A stretch of 19,339 nt of DNA, from contig NZ_GG700757.1 of assembly GCF_000160855.1 (NCBI RefSeq), positions 64,132 through 83,470 on the forward strand, written 5' to 3'. The notes beneath the pieces were generated by a model. It was given only the letters and a program-made list of their open reading frames with translations, did not search any database and had not been told where the DNA came from. Position 1 is the first letter of the stretch; each line of letters begins with the position of its first letter. A program made the position numbers and the translations under genes. Below, piece after piece: positions 6,952 through 14,059 of the stretch. This stretch comes from Lactobacillus helveticus DSM 20075 = CGMCC 1.1877 (GTDB taxonomy: Bacteria; Bacillota; Bacilli; Lactobacillales; Lactobacillaceae).

Positions 6952-9225
6952 ATGTCTGAAAAATTTCATGGCTTAACTCAAGCCGAAGCAGATAAGAGAC
7001 TTAAGGAAGATGGGTTAAACGAAGCACCTGAACCCGAATACAACTTTTTTAAGGAATTTCTATCAAAATTATGGAATCTTTCTGCCTGGGTTCTAGAAGG
7101 TGCCTTAATCCTCGAATGTATCTTAGGCAAATGGATTCAATCTTTGTTCGTCTTGTTGATGCTTCTTTTTGCGGCTTTTAACGGTGCATCCAAGAAGAAA
7201 CAGTCACGGCGGGTATTAAATACCATTTCACATAAGCTAACCCCTAAGGTGGCTGTAGAACGCGATGGTAAGTGGATCAAAATTGACTCTAAGCAATTAG
7301 TTAGAGGCGACTTAATCTCACTTCAACGTGGAGATGTACTTGCAGCCGATGTAAAAATGGTTAGCGGTAAGATCGCCTGTGATGAAAGCTCAATTACCGG
7401 TGAATCTAAGCCCGTTAAAAAGAACATTGATGACACAGCTTATGCTGGTACTACTGTTGTTGAAGGCGATGGATTAGCAATTGTTACTGCAACTGGTAAA
7501 GATTCAAGAAGTGGTAAGACCATTAACTTGATCAACAATTCAGCTGCACCTGGTCACTTGCAACAACTTTTAACTAAGATTATTTACTACCTTTGCCTAC
7601 TTGACGGTGTACTTACCTTAGTTATTATCATTGCTTCATTCTTTAAGGGTGGTAATTTTGATACGTTTATCAACATGTTGCCATTCTTAGCCATGATGTT
7701 CATCGCTTCAATTCCGGTTGCGATGCCGTCAACCTTTGCATTGTCCAATTCATTTGAAGCAACCCGTTTAAGTAAAGAAGGCGTCTTAACAGCTGATTTA
7801 ACTGGTATCCAAGATGCAGCTAACTTAAACTTGCTTTTACTTGATAAGACGGGAACAATCACTGAAAACAAAACTGCAGTTGCTAGTTGGAGCAATTTAA
7901 GCGATTTGCCAGATAAAGATGTACTTGCTTTAGTCGGTAGTGCAACTGATAAGCGCAATGCAGGTATCATTGATATCGCCATTGATGAATACTTAAAAGA
8001 AAACGATATCCCTGTCATGGACGTTGAACACTTTACCCCATTTACTTCTGACACTGGCTATTCTATGGCTGAAGTAGATGGTCACAATGTTAAGTTAGGT
8101 TCATTTAAGCAACTTTCATTAATCGATAAGAATGCAAATGAAGCAGTTGAAGGCATCAATTTTAAAGCTGGACGCTCAGTTGCCGTGTTAATTGATGACA
8201 AACTTGCGGGAGTATTTATCTTACAAGATAAAGTAAGAAAGGACTCTAAGGCTGCTTTAGCAGAACTTAAAAAACGGGGCGTACGTCCAATCATGTTAAC
8301 TGGTGATAATCAAAGAACTGCCGCAGCAGTCGCTGAACAAGTTGATTTAACTGGTAACGTTATCTCTATTCATGACTTTGATGAAAGCACCGATATTGAT
8401 GAATTAGCAGGAATTGCCGATGTTTTACCTGAAGATAAACTTAAGATGGTTAAATTCTTCCAAGAAAAAGGTTATATCGTTGGTATGACTGGTGATGGTG
8501 TTAACGACTCTCCTGCTTTAAAGCAAGCTGAAGTTGGTATTGCTGTTTCTAACGCTGCCGATGTTGCCAAGCGTTCAAGTAAGATGGTGCTTCTAGATGA
8601 TGGCTTAAGCTCTATTGTTAAAATTCTTGATGCTGGTCACCGTGTATATCAACGAATGACTACTTGGTCACTTGCTAAGCTCGCCAGAACCGCCGAATTA
8701 ACTATGCTTTTAACCTTCGGCTATCTCTTCTTCAACTATATTCCAATGGCATTAAATGCTATGGTTATTTACACAATCATGAATAACATGGTTACCATGA
8801 TGATTGGTACCGACCGTACCCATATTACTTACAAACCAGAAAATTGGAATATGGCAAGGTTAGCCAAAATCGCATTCTCTCTTGCTGCAGGTTGGACAGT
8901 TATCGGTATCGCTTTTTTCAGCTACCTCAACATGCATGGCTGGAGTCACAATTCTATCTCTACCATGGTCTATGTTTACTTAGTTCTAAGTGCAATGTTA
9001 ATTGTATTAATTACTAGAACTCGTAAATACTTCTGGCAAGATTATCCATCTAAACTTGTAGGTATTGTTCAAATTGCCGATGTCGCATTAACCTTTATTT
9101 TAGCTTTATGCGGTTTAGCAATGGCTCAAATTAGTTGGCAAAACTTATTAATTACCGTTGTGGTTGCATTAATTGCAGCAATTATTATTGATTTGATTTA
9201 TCAACCAGTAATGAAAAACAGATAA
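6952..9225 (+). CDS. P3A-like P-type cation-transporting ATPase
   Basis: The 757-residue membrane pump has all core P-type motifs: TGES (149-152, actuator), PVAMPSTFALS in the fourth membrane segment (255-265), DKTGT (298-302, with phosphorylated Asp298), MLTGDN (448-453) and TGDGVNDSPA (513-522). The layout, with no N-terminal metal-binding domain, two helices before the actuator and a long C-terminal helix set, and the PVAMP motif fit the plasma-membrane H+-ATPase group (P3A). However, the transport Asp of plant and fungal pumps in the sixth membrane segment aligns with Asn612 here (IMNNMVTMMIGTDR), so proton pumping should not be assumed. The nucleotide domain is short (about 150 residues between DKTGT and MLTGD) and lacks an obvious KGAP motif. 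From memory, a lactic acid bacterial P-type ATPase of similar size has been linked to manganese; that is an alternative. A strong GGAGGG precedes the ATG, and the gene faces the SLAP gene across a shared terminator. Confidence 0.88.
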   Translation: MSEKFHGLTQAEADKRLKEDGLNEAPEPEYNFFKEFLSKLWNLSAWVLEGALILECILGKWIQSLFVLLMLLFAAFNGASKKKQSRRVLNTISHKLTPKVAVERDGKWIKIDSKQLVRGDLISLQRGDVLAADVKMVSGKIACDESSITGESKPVKKNIDDTAYAGTTVVEGDGLAIVTATGKDSRSGKTINLINNSAAPGHLQQLLTKIIYYLCLLDGVLTLVIIIASFFKGGNFDTFINMLPFLAMMFIASIPVAMPSTFALSNSFEATRLSKEGVLTADLTGIQDAANLNLLLLDKTGTITENKTAVASWSNLSDLPDKDVLALVGSATDKRNAGIIDIAIDEYLKENDIPVMDVEHFTPFTSDTGYSMAEVDGHNVKLGSFKQLSLIDKNANEAVEGINFKAGRSVAVLIDDKLAGVFILQDKVRKDSKAALAELKKRGVRPIMLTGDNQRTAAAVAEQVDLTGNVISIHDFDESTDIDELAGIADVLPEDKLKMVKFFQEKGYIVGMTGDGVNDSPALKQAEVGIAVSNAADVAKRSSKMVLLDDGLSSIVKILDAGHRVYQRMTTWSLAKLARTAELTMLLTFGYLFFNYIPMALNAMVIYTIMNNMVTMMIGTDRTHITYKPENWNMARLAKIAFSLAAGWTVIGIAFFSYLNMHGWSHNSISTMVYVYLVLSAMLIVLITRTRKYFWQDYPSKLVGIVQIADVALTFILALCGLAMAQISWQNLLITVVVALIAAIIIDLIYQPVMKNR

Positions 9226-9237
9226 TTAACTTAAAAC

Positions 9238-9288
9238 AAAAACACTCTGAAAACTAAATTACTACAATGTAGTTTTCAGAGTGTTTTT
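9238..9288. terminator. Bidirectional Rho-independent terminator
   Basis: A perfect 19-bp inverted repeat (9238-9256 with 9270-9288) closes a 13-base loop and is followed by a T run on the plus strand (through 9291) and by TTTTTG with further T on the minus strand. It lies between the ATPase stop (9225) and the converging SLAP gene stop (9294), so it can end both transcripts. Confidence 0.92.
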
Positions 9289-9293
9289 TTTGA

Positions 9294-9794
9294 TTAATAA
9301 TTAGTAACTGTAGTCAAGGCATTCAAAGCCTTAACATATTCACCATCAGCAATTTTGATAAATGGTTTTTCATTAATTTCTTTATGGCCTAAATAGTTAA
9401 CCTTAGCACCACGCTTTAAAAATTTGCCTGGGATTTTTTCACCATTCTCATCATAAACAAAGGAATGCTTTTTGATTCTATTAACTACTTTTACAGTAGT
9501 CTTCATATATGGCAAGAAGGCTTCTTCCTTAACAAATCTATTTTTACGAATCTTTACATAAGTATTACCATTAATTACTTTTATGGCACGTACTTTGTAA
9601 AGCTTTCCCTTTCTTAAATGTCCAACTTTAACACCATGTCTATTATAAACAGTAGCATTTCTAGTTAGATTTAATCTCTTACCTTGTCTAACTGGATTAG
9701 TAACAACTGCATCAACGCTTTGTGTAGTTGCTGCGCCTAATCCAATAACTGCTAACATTATACCTGCAGCAGAAATAATTTGTTTTCTCATCAT
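9294..9794 (-). CDS. Secreted surface protein with two SLAP (S-layer-associated) repeats
   Basis: The 166-residue product begins with a Sec signal peptide: a basic start (MMRKQ), a hydrophobic core (IISAAGIMLAVIGLGAA) and a probable cleavage after SVDA near residue 29. The mature part is made almost wholly of two repeats of about 55-60 residues of the SLAP type: the first (about 40-93) contains VYNRHGVKVGHLRKGKLYKV, the second (about 103-160) contains VYDENGEKIPGKFLKRG. Each ends with a YVKI/FIKI strand followed by a short FVK/YVK segment. These repeats anchor S-layer and related proteins to wall polymers in acidophilus-group lactobacilli by charge; the mature chain here is strongly basic. 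There is no catalytic domain, so it may be a small wall-coat protein. Two ATGs are adjacent; the G-rich site GGGGGTGG (9798-9805) is better placed for the second (9789-9791), which would drop one Met. Confidence 0.85.
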   Translation of the reverse strand: MMRKQIISAAGIMLAVIGLGAATTQSVDAVVTNPVRQGKRLNLTRNATVYNRHGVKVGHLRKGKLYKVRAIKVINGNTYVKIRKNRFVKEEAFLPYMKTTVKVVNRIKKHSFVYDENGEKIPGKFLKRGAKVNYLGHKEINEKPFIKIADGEYVKALNALTTVTNY

Positions 9795-9932
9795 AATCCA
9801 CCCCCGTAGTGTTTATACCATTCTCCATCCCTTATTTTATCAAAAATTATCGAATTGGAAGCATTTTTTACTCATCTGTTTTATAACTATTTGCTTAATT
9901 CTGCTAAAATTATTTATAACACTACTTAATTC
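9795..9932. promoter_or_regulatory. Divergent intergenic region between SLAP gene and cls remnant
   Basis: This 138-base A/T-rich stretch should contain the leftward promoter of the SLAP gene and the former rightward promoter of cls. On the minus strand, TGATAAAAT (TG-n-TAAAAT form, near 9835-9845) is a plausible extended -10 for the SLAP gene, without a good -35. On the plus strand TGCTAAAAT (near 9902-9910) is a similar candidate for cls. No ribosome binding site is evident for cls. Confidence 0.35.
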
Positions 9933-11414
9933 ATGATTTTAACTTGGGATATAATCCGTAGGACTATCGAAGTCTTATGGATTATCAATATTGCGTTTGC
10001 TGTATGGACGGTCTTTAGAAGTCGCCGCAGCGTTGTTGCAACTTGGGCATAGATGCTTGTATTAACCGTTCTGCCCGGTATCGGTTTTATCCTATATCTT
10101 TTCTTTGGTCGTCAGCTTTCACATGATGAAATCTTTGCTATTCAAGAAGAGCAAAAAAAGGTACAAAGACATTATTTAGCTGAGCAACGCGACATGCTTA
10201 AAGAGCACGATCTTCTACCTGAAAAAGAGCGTCTTCCACGAGTAAGAATGCTTTCGGAACTAAATCTTAACAACGATGATGCGATTTTAACTTTTGATAA
10301 TCAGGTCAAAGTATTTATTTCTGGACCAGAACTTTTTGACCAAATGATTACTGATATCAAAAATGCCAAAAAATCTGTCAGCTTAGAATTATATACTTTT
10401 TATTCTAACCAATTAGGGCATCGTGTTTTAAAAGCCTTGGAAGAGGCTGCAGCTAATGGTGCTAAGGTAAGAGTAATTTATGATACCTCTGGATCAAGAG
10501 GCACTAAGCCAAGCTTTTTTGACCATTTAAGGGCGGCGAAGCTCAGCCATTTATTTCCACTTCAAAAAAGCACTGGTTTACTACCCCACGACTCAATTAC
10601 CACTTACATAGAAAATTAGTTATTATTGACCACCATATTGGCTATATTGGCGGATTTAATATTGGAGATCAATATGTCAATAAATCACCAAAATTCGGTC
10701 ATTGGCGGGATACCCATTTACGTGTAATTGGGCAATCACCAATTCTAATGGAGGTCCGGTTTGCAATGGACTGGAACACGTCAATCAGAAGAACAAATTT
10801 ACCTAAATTTGAATTAAAGGAACTTAAACCATTTACTGTCAATCGAAAAGATATCAATGATAATAAAAATGTCGCTATGCAAATTGTTTCCTCAGGACCT
10901 GATAATCAACATTACGGCATCAGACGAGGCTGAGGGAATTATTGCAGGAGCTAAAAAATACATTTATATTCAAACGCCTTATTTAATTCCCGAAGAATCA
11001 ATTCTTGAAGCCTTAATTATCGCTGCTAACAGCGGTATTGATGTTCGAATTATGGTTCCTTGCATGCCCGATCATCCATTTGTTTATCGTGCTACAGAAT
11101 ACTATGCTAAGTATTTAGTAGCCCATGGCGTTAAAGTATACAAATATAATGATGGTTTTATTCATGCAAAAACTATGGTTAGCGGTTCTAATATTTCTTC
11201 AGTTGGTTCCGCCAATCAAGATTTCCGAAGCTATACATTAAACTTTGAGGTAAACTCATTCAACTACAACCCTGCTTTAACTCAAGAATTAAAGAAAATT
11301 TTTGAGAAGGACTTAGATAAATGTACCCTTTTAACTAATGACTACTTTGCTCAACAATCATCATGGTTAAAATTTAAGCAATACTTCTCAAGATTATTAT
11401 CACCTATTTTTTAA
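9933..11414 (+). pseudogene. cls: Cardiolipin synthase, broken by one stop and two frameshifts
   Basis: Read across its lesions, this gives a full-length (about 490-residue) bacterial cardiolipin synthase: two N-terminal membrane segments (WIINIAFAVWTVF; LVLTVLPGIGFILYLFFG), then two phospholipase-D-type domains. The first HKD motif is intact (HRKLVVID, followed by IGYIGGFNIGDQY). Lesions: TAG at 10050-10052 between ATWA and MLVLTV (a Trp codon is likely lost); a one-base loss near 10530-10545 (RAAK leaves frame, EAQPFISTSK resumes); and a net +1 shift near 10928-10934 (GIRRG, then EGIIAGAKKY in the former frame). The second HKD motif reads HAKTMVSG, so the final Asp is replaced by Gly. The enzyme condenses phosphatidylglycerol to cardiolipin in the membrane. 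With all four changes a working enzyme is very unlikely; another cls copy elsewhere could supply the activity. The ATG chosen (9933) is the one that includes the first membrane segment. Confidence 0.9.
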
Positions 11415-11416
11415 TG

Positions 11417-11451
11417 AAAAGCCCTCTATCGGTCTATCCGATGGGGGTTTT
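11417..11451 (+). terminator. Terminator after cls
   Basis: A hairpin formed by 11417-11432 and 11438-11451 around a five-base loop, with two G-U pairs and one bulge in the G/C part and AAAA/TTTT at the base, directly follows the cls stop codon. It separates the cls remnant from the metA-cysK unit. Confidence 0.65.
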
Positions 11452-11482
11452 ACTTTGTATTTTAAAAATGCAGTTTTATTTC

Positions 11483-11510
11483 TTTACTTATTTTTTATAA
11501 GTTATATAAT
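11483..11510 (+). promoter_or_regulatory. Probable promoter of the metA-cysK unit
   Basis: TTTACT (11483-11488) and a perfect TATAAT (11505-11510) are separated by 16 bases. The distance from the -10 to the TTG start at 11545 is only about 34 bases, so the leader is too short for a T-box or SAM riboswitch, and control must act at initiation or elsewhere. Confidence 0.55.
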
Positions 11511-11544
11511 AATGATAACTATTAAAAAGTAAGGAGGATAAAAC

Positions 11545-12339
11545 TTGGCTAATAGAGTAAAAATAGGCGTTTTGAATTTAATGCACGATAAGTTAGATAC
11601 TCAACAAAGATTTGCACGCGTTTTGCCAGATGCAGACCTGACTTTCTTTTATCCACGTATGCATTATCAAAATCGTCCTGTCCCACCTGAAGTTGCAAAA
11701 ACTTCCCAGCCATTAGATCTTAATCAAATCAAAGAGTTTGATGGCTTTATCATTACGGGCGCACCTTTAGATCATCTTGATTTTGATCAAGTTACCTACA
11801 TCGAGGAAGTCCGATGTTTGCTCCAACTATTAGATAAATACAAGTTGCAGCAATTATATTTTTGCTGGGGTGCAATGGCCGCTTTAGATTATTTTTACAA
11901 TATTCAAAAAAGAATTTTATCGAAAAAAATCTTTGGTGTTTTTCCTCATTTAATTATCGAACCACATCCTTTATTAAATGGACTCAGCAAAGGATTTATC
12001 GCTCCACATGCTCGTTACGCTGAAATGGATAAAACACAGATTATGCAAGATCCACGATTAACCATTAATTCAGTTGACGATAATGGGCATCTATTTATGG
12101 TCTCTTCTTTAGAAAAGCCTGAGCAAAATTTTATTTTCTCTCATATCGAATATGGCCGAAAAGGCCTTAAAAAAGAATATGAAAGAGAGATTGCTGCACA
12201 TCCAGAGCGACATTATAAGAAGCCAGAAAATTATTCATTATCAAATCTATTGTTTCAATGGAAAGATACTCAGAAAACATTTTTCAATAACTGGCTAACT
12301 CAAGTTAAAAAAAGCAAATTAGTATTATTAGATAAATAA
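11545..12339 (+). CDS. MetA-like homoserine/serine O-acyltransferase
   Basis: The 264-residue protein belongs to the MetA (homoserine O-succinyltransferase) family of class I glutamine-amidotransferase-like acyltransferases. The nucleophile is Cys107 (FCWGAMAAL), and the His/Glu pair is His200 and Glu202 (FSHIEYG). The GAPLD segment (72-76) corresponds to the acyl-CoA pocket: family members with Gly at the position of Asp76 use succinyl-CoA and those with Glu use acetyl-CoA, so an acidic residue here points to acetyl-CoA. It is shorter than classical MetA (about 300 residues). The start is TTG, chosen because AAGGAGG (11531-11537) lies 7 bases before it and no ATG is better placed. It is 15 bases upstream of cysK, so it may make O-acetylserine (for CysK) or O-acetylhomoserine. 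The family is sure; the substrate is open, so no symbol is given. Confidence 0.85.
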   Translation: MANRVKIGVLNLMHDKLDTQQRFARVLPDADLTFFYPRMHYQNRPVPPEVAKTSQPLDLNQIKEFDGFIITGAPLDHLDFDQVTYIEEVRCLLQLLDKYKLQQLYFCWGAMAALDYFYNIQKRILSKKIFGVFPHLIIEPHPLLNGLSKGFIAPHARYAEMDKTQIMQDPRLTINSVDDNGHLFMVSSLEKPEQNFIFSHIEYGRKGLKKEYEREIAAHPERHYKKPENYSLSNLLFQWKDTQKTFFNNWLTQVKKSKLVLLDK

Positions 12340-12354
12340 AACGAGGCATACATT

Positions 12355-13284
12355 ATGTCTACAATTTATAATTCAGTTACAGAACTTATCGGCAACACTC
12401 CATTACTTAAGTTGAATCGCGTTGTACCTGACGACGCGGCAGATGTCTATGTAAAGTTAGAATTTGAAAACCCAGCTGGTTCAATTAAAGACAGAATTGC
12501 TTTAGCTATGATCGAAAAAGCTGAACGTGAAGGCAACCTAAAGCCAGGTGGCACAATTGTAGAACCTACTTCAGGCAATACCGGTATCGGTTTAGCCATG
12601 GTTGCTGCAGCTAAGGACTATCACATTATTATTGTTATGCCAGAAACTATGAGCGTTGAGCGGCGTAAATTAATGAAGGGCTATGGTGCTGAACTTATTT
12701 TGACACCAGGTGCAGACGGTATGAAGGGTTCAATTGCTAAGGCCGAAGAATTAGTTAAAGAGAAAGGCTACTTCATGCCAATGCAATTTGAAAATACAGA
12801 AAATCCTAATATTCATGAATTAACTACTGGTCCAGAAATTATTGCCGCAATGAATGGTATCGGCAAATCCGTTGATGCCTTTGTTGCTGGTGTTGGTACT
12901 GGTGGTACTTTATCAGGAATTGGACATGCACTTAGGCGTGAAAATCCATCCACTAAGATATTTGCACTTGAGCCAACTGAATCTCCACTCTTAAAAGATG
13001 GAAAAACAGGTAAACATGGTATCCAAGGTATTGCCGCAGGTTTCATCCCTAAGAATTTAGATAAGGATATCTACGATGATATAATTACAGTTTCTACTGA
13101 TGAAGCAATGGCTACAGCTCGTGAAGTAGCTAAAAACGAAGGCTTCTTACCTGGTATTTCAGCTGGTGCAAACATCCATGGTGCAATCGAAATTGCTAAA
13201 AAGTTAGGCAAGGGACATGCTGTGGTTACTGTAGTTCCAGACGGCGGTGATCGTTACCTTTCAACTGCATTATTTAATGCTTAA
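12355..13284 (+). CDS. cysK: Cysteine synthase A (O-acetylserine sulfhydrylase)
   Basis: The 309-residue PLP enzyme has the CysK hallmarks: an opening [19 protein letters not shown] with the PLP-binding Lys45, [11 protein letters not shown] (substrate-binding loop), [12 protein letters not shown] (phosphate-binding glycine loop), and the C-terminal [10 protein letters not shown]. It replaces the acetyl group of O-acetylserine with sulfide to make cysteine in the cytoplasm. The length is standard for the family. The gene follows the MetA-like acyltransferase by 15 bases with a GAGG ribosome binding site (12343-12346), and a strong terminator follows it, so the two form one operon. The acyl donor enzyme upstream may supply the O-acetylserine. 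Confidence 0.93.
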   Translation: MSTIYNSVTELIGNTPLLKLNRVVPDDAADVYVKLEFENPAGSIKDRIALAMIEKAEREGNLKPGGTIVEPTSGNTGIGLAMVAAAKDYHIIIVMPETMSVERRKLMKGYGAELILTPGADGMKGSIAKAEELVKEKGYFMPMQFENTENPNIHELTTGPEIIAAMNGIGKSVDAFVAGVGTGGTLSGIGHALRRENPSTKIFALEPTESPLLKDGKTGKHGIQGIAAGFIPKNLDKDIYDDIITVSTDEAMATAREVAKNEGFLPGISAGANIHGAIEIAKKLGKGHAVVTVVPDGGDRYLSTALFNA

Positions 13285-13303
13285 AACTTAATTTCTGTAA
13301 ACA

Positions 13304-13336
13304 AATACTCCTAAGTAAAATTTCCTTAGGAGTATT
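13304..13336 (+). terminator. Terminator after cysK
   Basis: A perfect 12-bp inverted repeat (13304-13315 with 13325-13336, arm AATACTCCTAAG) closes a nine-base loop and is followed by ATTTTTATTT on the plus strand. It ends the metA-like/cysK transcript 19 bases after the cysK stop. On the minus strand the T tract is poorer, so a role in ending apt transcription is possible but weaker. Confidence 0.85.
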
Positions 13337-13427
13337 ATTTTTATTTCTGTTGATTGTGCACCAGTCAATGTTGGTACAACACTTTTAGTATAATGACCTT
13401 TACTAATTAGATCAATATTGAATTTAT

Positions 13428-13955
13428 TTAAGCACCATGATATTGCACTAAGCTGTAAATATCAACATCAGGCAACTTTTCTCTACCCTTTAAATCAGGC
13501 AATTCAATGTAAAATGCAGCACCTACAAGCTTACCACCAAGATTTTCAATTAATTCCTTAGAAGCTCTTAAAGTACCTGCAGTAGCCATTAAATCGTCAC
13601 AGAGAACAACTCTTTGGCCAGGCTTAATTGCATCTTTATGCATTTCAAGGCTATTTGAACCGTATTCCAAGTCATATGAAGCACGTTCAACTTCTCTTGG
13701 CAACTTATGTGGCTTTCTTGCTGGAACAAAACCTAAGCCTAACTCAGTTGCAACAGGACAGCCTACAATAAAGCCACGTGCTTCAGGACCTACGATTACA
13801 TCTGCCTTTCTACTCTTTGCATATTCTGCCAATTCATGAGTAGCAATACGATACAATTCACCATCTTGCAAAATAGGTGTAATATCGCGAAAGACAATTC
13901 CCTTATTAGGAAAGTCCTTAACACTTGCAATATATTTACTAAAATCAATCGCCAT
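13428..13955 (-). CDS. apt: Adenine phosphoribosyltransferase
   Basis: The 175-residue protein has the type I phosphoribosyltransferase signature [13 protein letters not shown] (116-128) that binds PRPP, the APT-typical [13 protein letters not shown] (15-27), and GPEARGF (57-62). It salvages adenine plus PRPP to AMP. The start is taken at ATG 13953-13955 (MAIDFSKY): GGAGGT lies about 10 bases upstream, and the length then matches the family, whereas the in-frame ATG 18 bases upstream has no ribosome binding site and overlaps that GGAGG. It follows recJ by 104 bases, so it may be read from recJ or from its own promoter. It is the last gene of the lepA-srtA-recJ-apt run. Confidence 0.93.
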
Positions 13956-14059
13956 AAGAAGAAAAACCTCCATAATTCTGTGCGTTTGTATTCAAACACT
14001 TTTGACTTGTATATTTTACCAAAGATTTGTTATAAAAGTACTGAAATCTTGATATTTAT

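Noticed and set aside
7587..8294. Minus-strand ORFs inside the ATPase gene
   Set aside because: They are antisense shadows with no ribosome binding site or family likeness, over a strongly supported coding sequence.
2684..11414. All lesions as sequencing errors
   Set aside because: Some frameshifts lie in homopolymers (5604-5609, 5214-5218, 19138-19143), so individual ones could be artefacts. But five in-frame stops are substitutions, and the lesions cluster in arcABC and cls while the ATPase, recJ, lepA and cysK are clean.
10857..11414. Independent phospholipase-D-like gene starting at 10857
   Set aside because: It is the C-terminal third of cls in its original frame after the second frameshift, and its first residues are out of frame with the cls alignment.
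11452..11544. T-box or SAM riboswitch before the metA-like/cysK unit
   Set aside because: Only about 34 bases separate the -10 element from the start codon, and no long structured leader is present.
13300..13427. Possible minus-strand coding stretch after apt
   Set aside because: An open frame exists, but it has no start signal, spans the cysK terminator and resembles nothing I know.
13956..13973. Upstream apt start giving a 181-residue protein
   Set aside because: It lacks a ribosome binding site, and its ATG overlaps the GGAGG that serves the downstream ATG; the shorter form fits the family length.
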